Origin: Patellaria atrata CBS 101060
Taxonomy: Eukaryota > Ascomycota > Dothideomycetes > Patellariales > Patellariaceae
Reading direction: 5' to 3'
Length of the DNA stretch: 64,000 nt
Assembly (NCBI GenBank): GCA_010093705.1
Contig: MU006100.1
Span: 633,024 to 697,023 of the forward strand
How positions within the stretch are numbered: position 1 is the stretch's first letter; each line of letters begins with the position of its first letter. Made by a program: the position numbers and the translations under genes. Shown here in pieces: positions 25,467-36,100 of this stretch. Below the pieces are notes generated by a model that did no database searches, was not told the DNA's origin, and saw nothing but the letters and a program-made list of their open reading frames with translations.

Positions 25467-26048
25467 GATTTGCAGAGCCTCCAAGTGATTGCCAATGTTA
25501 GTCAAGATGCACGAGAAACACGTCTTTATACACTTTCCGTGATCAAACCCCTTATATCATCATCTTCAATTTGGCAGAGCGAAATTTCTGAAATGCCCTG
25601 TTCCGCCCAAATTCAGTCCCGTTAAATCAACCCATACTCAACCGGCTAGTCAAACTTCAGTTCTCAAAAGGGTTTCATACATGCTATGCGGGCCCAAAAT
25701 TCTGGATCATACTCTCGAAGGTCTTCGCTGGGGCCGGATCCTTGCACACTGTATGGAAATTTCGGAAATCATCTTGCATAACACGCGTTCGTCCAACGTG
25801 CGAATTAATAAGCCTGGCCTGCATTCGCTGCCCGAAAAAACATCTCTTTTATATTCTGCAATGTGGGATTCATGTAACTCAAATTTTCACTCATATTCAA
25901 GTCCGATCTTGGCTGTGTGTATTTTGTTGAGAGATCGCTTCGCGTCAGACTTTGTTCCTCCGTTCTCGCCCCGTTTTTAGACCATTCGCGCTGTGATTTT
26001 ATTGAAAGATACGCCTACTTGGGCGGAAATATTATCTGGATCTGTAAA
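25467..26048. promoter_or_regulatory. Shared divergent promoter region of uge3 and sph3
   Basis: The start codons of uge3 (minus) and sph3 (plus) face away from each other across about 580 bases, so both promoters lie here. I recognise no specific operator. The frame of sph3 is open back to about 25914 without an ATG. Confidence 0.6.
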
Positions 26049-27021
26049 ATGTCAGTAATACTACCTCTCTATGTTTACCCTAGTCCTGGGGCGTGGGATC
26101 CCCTCTATCAAGCGTAAGATAGTCTCCAATCATCTCCAGGTTGCATAACGAGTCTCTGCTAATCAGCCACAGTGCTTCAACATACCCTGATGTCGATTTC
26201 ACCGTTGTCGTCAACCCTCACAGTGGGCCTGGAGATTCATCGCTTCCAGATCCGTTTTATCTGACTGAAATTCCCAAACTTAATCAGCACAACAACATCC
26301 AAGCACTGGGTTATGTTGCTGTCGATTACGGAACAAAAGACATCGATGATATTCTTGCTGAAATTGACACCTATGGTGGCTGGGCGGCTGCGGATTCCGC
26401 CTTAGCTATGAAGGGCATCTTCTTAGACGAGACGCCTAACAAACCAAACATTGAGCATGGCGAATATATGCAGAGAATCCAAAAAGCCGTGCAGAGCTGT
26501 AGTGGCTTGGCTGGTGATTTCATTGGTCAGTCAAAGTACAAAAAAACCGTTCCGTTATTTTTTCAGTTGTAGACGGGGGGGTTCAGCGGCGTCTCGAGAA
26601 CCGCAAAACACCCTAAACGTCTATATTCTCATCGATCAGTAACGTATCCTTGCGATTTGAAGCGGAGTACTGACTCTTGTCTCTGACAGTACATAATCCT
26701 GGTTCAATACCGATTTACTCCAAGGTCCAGGAGACAAAAATTGAATTCGCCGACTCAGCAAACGTTACAGTCATCTTTGAGAATACGTTCGATGCCTGGC
26801 TTGACAAAAACTCATACACGGCGCTAAGAGGTCTGCCTCATGCAAAACCTACACTTGGCGTTCTCTTACATTCCGTCCCAAATATGACCCCGGAGCTGCT
26901 CGGATGGGTAGTAGATCAACTCCACGACATCGCCGGCTACATTTTCATTACATCTTTGGCCGACAACTACTACTCCAAGTTTGGCCCCAGTTTCCTAGAC
27001 TTTGTCAAAGCCATGGCGTGA
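26049..27021 (+). CDS. sph3: Spherulin-4 family GH135 glycoside hydrolase (Sph3-like)
   Basis: GH135 enzymes hydrolyse N-acetylgalactosamine-rich stretches of galactosaminogalactan and are needed for its synthesis. Exons 26049-26113, 26173-26525 and 26690-27021 join in phase to 249 residues. Landmarks: LPLYVYPSPGAWDPLYQA at the first barrel strand, VVVNPHSGPG, GYVAVDYGTKD, the catalytic pair in GIFLDETPN (Asp107-Glu108) and a second acidic site in VIFENTFD (Glu170). The first intron (59 bases) has a GCTAATC branch site before CCACAG. Oddly, the protein as modelled begins right at the barrel and has neither signal peptide nor membrane anchor; an upstream exon may be missing, but I could not find one. 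It converges with ega3. Confidence 0.9.
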
Positions 27022-28050
27022 TCTGGGCAAAACCTTGCGTTTTCTTATTCACCTCCTCATTATAACGGATAGATGGGGTAAATAGACGCTGTGTCCCCAT
27101 TGTATATACGATTTATGCACACTTTATTCGTGCGAAAAAGTTGAAAGGTCAGCCTTGTTAGACATATCCCTGTTCGGTACTTTGTTCAAGAGAAAGGTCA
27201 CTCATCATTCAATTTCTCGCAAGGGTTCGGCACTTTGAAGGGGCAAAACTAGCTCATTGTAAACTGTGGAGAAAAACGGAGTCTGAACCTTACCTTATTC
27301 GACGGAAACGTTAGGAACGTGGCGGAATGCAACTATAAAAACAAGCAATTTTGATCACCATCAACCCTGGCTCTCCCCGCATTCTTGGCTACGATCGATC
27401 TGTCGCTGCTTTATCACTTAACCCAAATTACTTTTATATGATTTTCGCTTGGCAATATTCTCCGGAAACTATTCATCCAGCTTTGCAGCTAGACTGACAC
27501 CTCTTCAAACCTACCAGTTGCTCTCGGCAGTCCATGAGCGGTATTCGATCTTAATCAACTGGAAACGGACCAGAGCCCCCGTTTACATCACCCAGCAAAG
27601 AGCCGCGTATGCGTGGTCACCTCTTCAGGTTTCCCCAACACCATCCACCGGCGAATGTGGTACGGCTCGGTGCAATCTCGAGTTCAATTGGGACGCGCAA
27701 TCAACTATATACAGAAGAATGAGAAAAAACCCACTGCTTCTCCAACTCTCCGACTTCCGGAAACCGCCATACTGGAAAGCAATCACGTAAAGGAAAGGGC
27801 TGAGAAGCACTCTCACCATACATTCTCCACGTGTTTCTACAAGCGGTTCGGACAAGTACAAGCTTCGTGGCGCTTTGGTTTTTTTTGTTCAGTCGAGTTC
27901 TCATCACATCTAACCAGCATATATTATTCCCATGCGAGTCACTGGAGGCCTGGATCCACCATAACAACATCAACCGTTCGGTTGACTAGGTGTATTGAAC
28001 CTTTTCCATTAAAATTATCTTACAAAGTATCAAGATTGTCTTTCTATTCT
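27022..28050. other. Convergent intergenic region between sph3 and ega3
   Basis: About 1 kb holding the two 3' UTRs. A plus-strand frame at 27613-28059 (148 codons, first codon GTG-like) overlaps the ega3 end and resembles nothing known; I treat it as chance. Confidence 0.45.
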
Positions 28051-29113
28051 TCAATCTGAATTTGGAGTGTCCAGTGCGGTTTCTGCAATTGAACCATCGC
28101 AAAACTGTACCCAGCCGTCCAGATCCATATTCTTGAGAACGGTACTGAAACCTTGCTCATATTCCGCATTGCCGGCACTTTGACAGAGCTCTGAGCGCAC
28201 GTTTGACGCCACATTTGGTACGTCTTCGGGGTATTCAATGTGGAAAACCGGCTTACCTGCCGTGATGAATGGAGTAAAATCTTCACACTCATCATACTCG
28301 GCGCATTGCTCGTTAACTGAGAAATGAGTAATATTGAGAACGTTCTCGATGATATTTAGCGCGTTCTTCAGCCCAATGGATAGACCGTGGTCGGCAGCTT
28401 CCTTAGCGAGGAACCGCATAAAGTCGATTGAGTCTTCAGCTGTGAGATTGAGACCATTTTCATTTTGCTGCGAGCAGGTTTAGCTTTAGGTAGGCCCTAG
28501 CGACCCTGAGGCTCTGACTTACATATCCGTCCACGTTGTCGGGATCGATCGCGTCACATCTTTTTGAACCGGCCAGGGCGATTCGCTTCTTCATAATGCT
28601 TCGAACATTTTCGCTCCCTAGTTTTAGCCACATTTCTCCCGGCCATCCATCCAGTTCAAGGCCCAAGTCATCCTCCGCGAAGTCGTCCGAGTCGGGTCTG
28701 TTGGGCTCATATGAACCCGCGGAGAAGTAGCAGATGACCTTCTTGTCGAGTCTATGTAGAGTGTCGATAATCTCTTGCGAATTGTCGTATAGATCAATGT
28801 CGTAAATTGACACATCTGGATCGACGGACGTCGCATCTGGAGAAAGGTCGAGCGGGTTGCTCAGTATGATTTGCCAAGTCGAGTTGACTTTCGGCTGCCA
28901 TAGAGTCCCAGGAGGAGAGGTTGAAGTTGGAAATGGTCCGGTAGGCGACGGCGAGGACTCGCCATCAGAGTCTTTGCCAACTGCGAGCCCGACCCCCAAT
29001 CCCACCGCAAGTCCAACGACTACGACCACAGGCACCAGAATCAGTGTCACCCTTTTGCATAGCGACTGCCGACCCCACCAACTCAGCTGAGACTTGCGCT
29101 CCATGTCTCTCAT
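28051..29113 (-). CDS. ega3: Membrane-anchored GH114 endo-alpha-1,4-galactosaminidase (Ega3-like)
   Basis: GH114 enzymes cleave alpha-1,4-galactosamine; Ega3 trims deacetylated galactosaminogalactan at the cell surface. Two exons (29113-28523 and 28467-28051; intron GTAAGT to CTCGCAG) give 335 residues. A short cytosolic basic segment (RKSQLSWWGRQSLCKR) precedes a Gly/Val-rich type II membrane anchor (LILVPVVVVVGLAVGLGVGL), then a Ser/Pro/Thr linker and the hydrolase. Family motifs: STWQIILSN, DIDLYD, KVICYFSAGSYE, KRCDAIDPDNVDGY (the DPDNVDGY signature with the catalytic Asp), GLSIGLKNA and VFHIEYPED. A second in-frame ATG three codons later is an alternative start. It is transcribed in the same direction as agd3, with about 750 bases between. 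Confidence 0.93.
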
Positions 29114-29862
29114 GCCACCTTGGCGATGCAGAACGGAATGAAAAGAAAGGTTTTAAGGGGAGGTCCAAGGGCCTATTTCGAAAGGAAGTTAAGCATTACA
29201 GCAAATATTCGCGCCGTGAGACGCTTTGTAGTTCTATACGAAGCTATATCCTTCCCCTTTTCGTATCTTAAGCTAAGCCTCCTAGAGCGGACGGCGCTGA
29301 AGGCTTATTAAAGAAGCGTTTCGACGTTCGTGCAGAGGCGTAGAACGTCGAGATTCCCGCTAGAAATTCCTCTCGTTCCTTTTAACCAGGATCCAGCCGC
29401 ACTATAAATTAGTTTTGAGTTGGCGACTAGGCGGAGGAGTTGGCGCATGCTTGGTGCATCCCGGATCATATCACGATCCCTGCATTGATGTTCTGACAGC
29501 TATAACTCTTCCCGGCACGGACCGGCCGGTTGGTCGAGGCACGAACATGCGCTAGCGAGTACAATATATAGTGGTATGACAGGTACCTATACAACTACAC
29601 AAGGGCGAAAAGTCTGGCTATTACCAGATGTGCAACGTCAAGACTGATCTTCTACCACGATCACCCGTCGTGATCTCCTATTATGGCCTGACATCGCCTA
29701 GTTCTATTTATGCCCCGGTTTTTGGCCAGAAAAATTTTCTGCCATGCAACTTTTTGACCCAAGTCATGCAGGTGTTTGCGAATTTTGACCAGATACAGAA
29801 AGAATCCATGCTACAGTGAAGAAAGATGCGGAAATAACAAATGCGAGGACCCTGAAACCCGC
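29114..29862. other. Intergenic region between agd3 and ega3
   Basis: About 750 bases with the ega3 promoter and agd3 3' UTR. I see no extra gene between the two. Confidence 0.5.
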
Positions 29863-32106
29863 CTATGCAGAGACAGAAATAGGAGTATCGAAAGCATAAT
29901 TATATGCAGCACCGTCCATGTTGACCCATAGAGTTGGAATGTCATGACCAACTTGTTCGACAGTTGAGCCGTCGGTCGAGGAAGGGAGTTTTGGCACCGT
30001 GACTGGGATGGGTGTAGAGCACTGGTCATTATCACCTGCGCTAACTTCGAAGCCGATAATCTTCGTTCTGTCCTCTGAAATGTCGTATTTGAGACGGGGG
30101 TTGCATTGATCGCGAGTCATGCGGTTGATCCAAGCCTTGACGATATCGTCGTGCTTCAGAGTAATCATTGGCCAATCGACAAGTCGGATCATTTCTTGAA
30201 CCACGACCTCAGTCCAAGATTGAAGAAGAGAGTACCGTCCAGATTTGCCGTTAATTGTTGTTCTGGGAACGTCATGAACGCGCATGTTTGCCTGATGGAA
30301 CATGAACGGGTCCCAATGTAGACCAAGCAAATGCCTGGTGTTAGTCGAGCGAGCATCGTTGAGAAGATCGGTAAAGGTACCCTTTCCGCCAGACGTGTCT
30401 ATCCACTCTATTTAGGAATTAGATAAGCTCATTCCTCGCTTCTTCAAATTTTGACGTACCTTGTGTTGTACAATCTGGAAGATCACAGTTATAGAACATC
30501 GTCGTCGCCCAACGACCGATTATATACAAACCTTCATATCCATTTTGTTCCACAGTAGTAATTAACGGCCACCACTCGTTATCCTAATGGTTGTCAGTTC
30601 TCATATCAAGGGTTGCAGACAAAGGTATATACTTACCGGATTACGGATTGCAGGGCGAGTATTATCTCCAACGACGTATTTGATCCCGCCCTCAACCCAG
30701 GCACGAATTGCATCACCATTATGAAGACCTGTGATTCCTGGGGGAATGAGACCTTCAGGCGAGAAGAGTTTGGCTTCTGATATGCCAGTATTTGCTAGCC
30801 ACTGCTGGTTCCAGGTAATTTCCTTGTAGGTATCATCGAAAGTTGCGTTATTAAGAACTTCGTGGGTGAATGTGTGAGAAATATGAGCGAATGCGTTCAA
30901 GTTATTCTTGTCCGCAAACCAATTTCCCAAATCATCTAATTCCAAACATTCGGATTCCCACATGTATTCCTCTGGAGTTGCTGGCCAAATATCCTCTCCG
31001 GTTCCCAGAGGCTTTTTGAACTCCAGAGGAGTATCAATCTGTTCAGGATAATCGATACCCTCAGGAGGATCACAGTATCGGTAACGGTCAAGATCAGATG
31101 CGGTTTCAATTTGGCCGTTACCATTATGGCCTATCTCAATGATGAACTTTGATCCACTTGGCATCCGCTTATTGATATCTTTTTGCCACGTTACATGAGC
31201 ATCCAAGTCCTCAGGCACAATCCGGAAATCCAAATCCTTTGGTTTATACATAGGCGTCGCCAAGAACATGTCATCGACCTGTGTACTCAGATAAAGGCGT
31301 CGGAACCCAAGATATAAGCCTCTGGTCATCCATTGAACCCAGGCGTGAGCCAGGAAGTTAGAGGTGGCAGACCAATCTGTCGCAAACGGCAAGAACCAGA
31401 CCATCTGCTGACGGCCTTTGATACTATTGATGACGGCGGCAGTAGACACAGGATAACCATCACCAGCTGCGAATTGTGCGATTTCCCATGCCATACTAGG
31501 GTCTGAGATTTTAGCAGGATTGTGATAAAGACCCGTCGTGTCCATTCCGGCACTGGGTCCTCTAAAGGATGAATTAAGTCAGTACAGAGTGCTATGGATA
31601 TCAATAACGTGAGCTTACGTCTTCAGATTGGCTGTCTTGAAGCTGGTGTCGTTGGAGATGCTGATTTGTTGATTCTCGCTGGTGCCGCCCAAAGCGGTAA
31701 CTCCGAACTCTGTAGTTGGCCATACCCCCCATCTCACCATTCTCACACCAAAGTGAGTCTGATAGGAGAACATCTGTCGCCATTGAGGTTGAGTTAGAGC
31801 ACTTGTGCTGTAATCCTCATATTGATACGTCACATCCGCTATGATGACGATACCACCATAATTTCCAGATTCAGCGGTCGAGTTCAGCGTAGGAAGCTGC
31901 ACGCCCTCCTTGGGCACAATTAAGATTTCGTATGGTATGCCATACCCTCTCAAAGGTGACCAAGCACTATATGCCGAGGCTTCATCAGGAGATATGATTA
32001 GAACAGTGCTGTCCACTGTGACTGCGGCTTCTACTGCACCCAACCAACTCAGCAGTACTGCATACGCCCCGATGGCAAGCAGGAGAGGCCGTGAAGGGAA
32101 AAACAT
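29863..32106 (-). CDS. agd3: Secreted galactosaminogalactan deacetylase (Agd3-like, CE18)
   Basis: Metal-dependent deacetylase that removes N-acetyl groups from GalNAc in the exported polymer, making it cationic and adhesive. Four exons (32106-31619, 31561-30637, 30583-30460, 30407-29863) sum to 693 residues, ended by TAG. A signal peptide is clear (MFFPSRPLLLAIGAYAVLLS...AVEA). The N-terminal domain has TVLIISPDEA and GIPYEILIVP; the NodB-like domain has the paired Asp motif YLSTQVDDMFL (about residues 259-260), KFIIEIGHNGNG and the metal-site histidines in FAHISHTFTHE (about 389, 392, 396); later YNCDLPDC and LGLHWDPFMFHQANM. The start is the first ATG; the frame is open 12 codons further but only from TTG. 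All introns are GT-AG. Divergent from gt4c. Confidence 0.94.
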
Positions 32107-33128
32107 CGCGGAAAGGGTTAAGTGTTGATTAATAGCATGCAAAACGAAAGGAGGGAGGCAATCCTCTTAAAGAAAGTCACATCAATGTATAGAACGAATG
32201 ACTTAAAGGCGCTTTTACTCTGCAATCATTGCAGTCAATCCCTAATGACGAGAGAGAATATTGAAAGACACATCTCGACACGCGCACAGTGAATTTTCTT
32301 TCCTGGAACTGTTGTCAGTACACGCGGCGCTCTATTCCCGCAGGGAGGATCCTGTTCTAGATGCAAAATCCAATGATATGCCGGTAGATGTCCCTTTCGC
32401 GGAGCATTTCTGGGGAATTGTAGAGTATTGCACGCCTTACCTCGCTGTGGGGCGGCAGACATGGGAGCACCCATAACTGGTAATGATTATGCTGCACCTA
32501 TATTGTATATTGAGGTACAAACAGGGGAGCTGTTCGATGTTGCATGTCGATATGAAGGTTTATTGATTGGACCTGCGGCTAAAGGACGTTTTCTTAAAGT
32601 TTGATGAAACGAGAAGAGAACAGTGCTGACATCTACGCGCATCAGAACTAAAGCGGCGCGGGCCGAGTGTTCCTCCCCACCTCACCTCCTCCTTGCTCCC
32701 TTGTATGTTGCTCTCGCCTTGACTTGATTATTGTCAATGAATAACCTTAGTAGTAGTACAGTTTGCCATTGCACCGACATACTGAACCTAATTGAGACGC
32801 GACCCCAAGCGATATGGCTCAAGCTCTCGCTACGGCAGCTTCAATGCTACATGTGCACGAGGGAATCCGGCTCCAGGGCTCCGAAGGGTGTCAAAGGCCG
32901 ACAGTATTATTCCAGAAATGATTTTTTGCTAGCCCGCGATCAGCAAAGCTCACACTGAGTATGCGCCGTCATGTGTTGCTCTGCTGTGCGATGTTGTTTC
33001 TCTCCTTGATCTTGCCTCGTTGTTGAAGACTCCAACTTGAGGATGGTTGGCATCTTTTGGGTTTTCCCCTTCTTTTCTTAACTCTCATTTAGAGGACCGT
33101 CTCTTAGGAATATTGCTTGTGGTCCTCT
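32107..33128. promoter_or_regulatory. Shared divergent promoter region of agd3 and gt4c
   Basis: About 1 kb between the start codons of agd3 (minus) and gt4c (plus). Short frames on both strands lack motifs, so I take the whole stretch as bidirectional promoter and leaders. Co-regulation of the deacetylase and synthase from this one region is inferred. Confidence 0.6.
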
Positions 33129-36100
33129 ATGGCGGAAATACTGGGAATCACCGCGTTTAGCCATGGAAGTATCATCAACTCCTGGTGGAACGTGGTTCTG
33201 ATAGCCATACTCGGAGCTTGCGTGCTCTTTGGACTCGCTGCAATATTCTGGAGAATCGTAAAGTTATTCAAGAGGTTTAATAAGGTATGTTGGCATCTTA
33301 TACATCTCTGGGACGGCTGCTCTAGATGTTTTCTGCTTGATAATTCCCAAATACCTCATTCGTTCATCCTTATCAGTGGTACCCTCTAATTGCTCTGCAG
33401 AAGAACAATACTTCTTCGGCTCTGGTTCATACTGCTTGCGAGCAATTCACATGTCCCTACTTACCTCGAAGCTCCAACACTCATTCAACTCTTAAACCCT
33501 CCTCATTTGGCGTCTATCTTGGCCCATTCTCTTATCATCTTACGGAGCTAGAACTTAGGCTTTTTTCTCAATGGAAAGTCTTAGTATTAGATCCATACCA
33601 GCAGAATGTTGTCCACGTTGTCGAAGAACGCCTTCGAAAAGAACCACTTCGGGTCATTCTACGATTTGATATAAGCGTACTACTTGAATCGGCCTTCGGA
33701 TCAAAAGAAGTAAAACCATTGGAAGCTATTAAAACCGTGGTAGAGGAGATCTGGAGAACAATAATCAGAGTACACTGTGACAATACCACTATAGGCGTCC
33801 TTGTTGCTGGATGGACTTCAATGCCGTTGCTCAATGCTATTACGGCTGTGCTCCGGCAGAGTAGCCTTGAGGTATACCTTGAGATCACTCCTCCCGACTT
33901 CTTAGAGATTCCCGATGCACCGGTTCTGGAGTCCTATTCAGGGGTACTGATAAGAAATGGGACAATTCTTGAAAATGGCGAACCACGTGATTATTTCACA
34001 ATGGAAAAGCTCCGTTCGACAACACGTGCGTTTGTTGGACAATCTTGCCTTCGGCCATTCTTAGTCATGATGTGGGAAGCATTAGATGACGATGTTAGCC
34101 TCTCCCATGCTGTAATGAAGAGATCTTACTCCTGGTGTAGCTATCATGGAGCTGTGACATGGATTTCATTCACAAAAGGGTTGAAGAACGTAAAATATTG
34201 CAAACCCTCGTGCGAGCCCATAGCAGCTTTCCAGTGGTTGAAAGAGAATAGGACAATGAAGGTACATGAGGTATCGAGAACAACTAAGAAGGCAAGTCAT
34301 CCTTCCATGCTCGCCCGTGGGGAGCAATCATTAACAAGTATTAGCTCGAACCTATGTCGACAGTCTCTACTGATATGTACCGAGATCTATCATTTATGTC
34401 TTCAACTATTCAGCAGCTTGTAGAGACTTCACGTCGCAGCAGTATTGAATCTACTGTTCACTCTAATTCGTCTACTCTTACCACTCAGCACTCTGACTTT
34501 TGGGAAGAAGGTGTCCTTCCTGAGGGCTTTGATATTACGTTTAGTAAATTGGACTGGACCGAAGCTGTCGAGAAGGTAGACACAGACCCGTTATCCAGCT
34601 CCTCTTCGGGTGATTCCTATACTGGCTTGGGTTGCTTTCCTGTTGGATTCCACCAAACACATGATGATTTCCAGCGCGTCCTGCAATCACAGCAGCGACT
34701 GCGTAACCTCGGTCTACTTGAGGAAATGTCTGCTCCAGAGCTGCTTAAAGCAGCCGAGGCACTGAAGAGATTCGATGATCCTGACCGTGTTGTTCCCGGT
34801 CTGAACATTCCTAAAGCTATGCGACATGCCATCAGATATCTCCGAACGCTTATGGAAGATGCCGCATCTTTGGAGGACTCATATGGGTGTATCAAGATTT
34901 TTCGTGGACTCAGCTCTGGGTTTCGAGTCCCTGGGAACGTCAATTTTTGGGGTGTCTACGAAGTGGACAGTGGGGACGGTTCCATCAGCATTTACTTATC
35001 CAAATCTGTTGCTAATACGCAACATGCTTTGCTACACACATTCATGAGCTGTAAATCCTTTGATCGGTACCAATGTTTCCGGGCAGAGTTCATTCTACAT
35101 CAACTGGAAGCTTCGAATACACAGCAACAGCTACTGCCTCCAAATATAGAACAAGATCTTAATCTCCTTTCACCAACTGACTCTCTCATTTTTCTACAAC
35201 ATATGAAATTCTCTCGCGTCAATTCCGAGTGCAAGCTACTGTCCGGTATCAATATAGTTTTGCGATACCTTCTTCTAGAAGCGCCTTCGCGAAAGCAGCT
35301 TGAAAACCTCAGTCATGTTGACTATCTCGCTCGCAAGATCTCGGAGGAGGATTTAGTTGAAACAAGATTAACATGGTACCGTCAGACTTACGAGACCTTC
35401 CTCGACCCGAGTTTATGTCTCCAGCTATTTCGGGAGGTTGACGCAAAATTTCAACAAATCCTATTCGAGCAAAACTTTGAAAGCCTTGATCAACTTACCA
35501 TGGCTTTGGAATCATTGTTGGAACACGGGACTCCAAACTGTCAGACAGACTTTTTTCTATTTTCAATTTTTTGTGCCGCTCGTAGGGCTGCATTTGAGGA
35601 AGTTTATCTTGAAGTTACGGATAGAAATCCGTTATTCAACGAATTCTCCGACCAGAGTGCGGCTTTCTCGGAGTTATTTGCTCTCGGTTCTCGCTGCGAA
35701 TCATATTTCGGGATAGTGCCGAGCGCGTTTGGCAAACTTCTTTCGGACCGCCATCGAGCTTATTACAGCGTCCCTGAACGCCAGCCCCCCTTGTGGTTAG
35801 ATAACGCGCCCTCCTTCGCATCAGTATACGCTGCCGCACAAACGGATATTGATCCTGCTCAACCTTCAATATCAATGCCTGGTTATCGACGCTTCACTTT
35901 CCTCAGCGTTTTCGCCATACCAGCGCTGATTGATATTCTGTTGCTAGTCTCGACAGGTCGCGGGCTATACCTTAGTGCTTTCATGAGCGAGGATGAACTT
36001 AGGTATGCAACATTAGCTTTGATGTTGTCTCTACTCCTATCTGGAGCGATAGGTACAGCCATATCTATTGGCGAGACATACTATCTCGTTTCCATGGCGT

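Noticed and set aside
27449-28059. Plus-strand frames of 113 and 148 codons between sph3 and ega3 as a sixth cluster gene
   Set aside because: No ATG-started coherent model, no known motif and overlap with the ega3 3' end; the stretch fits two convergent UTRs.
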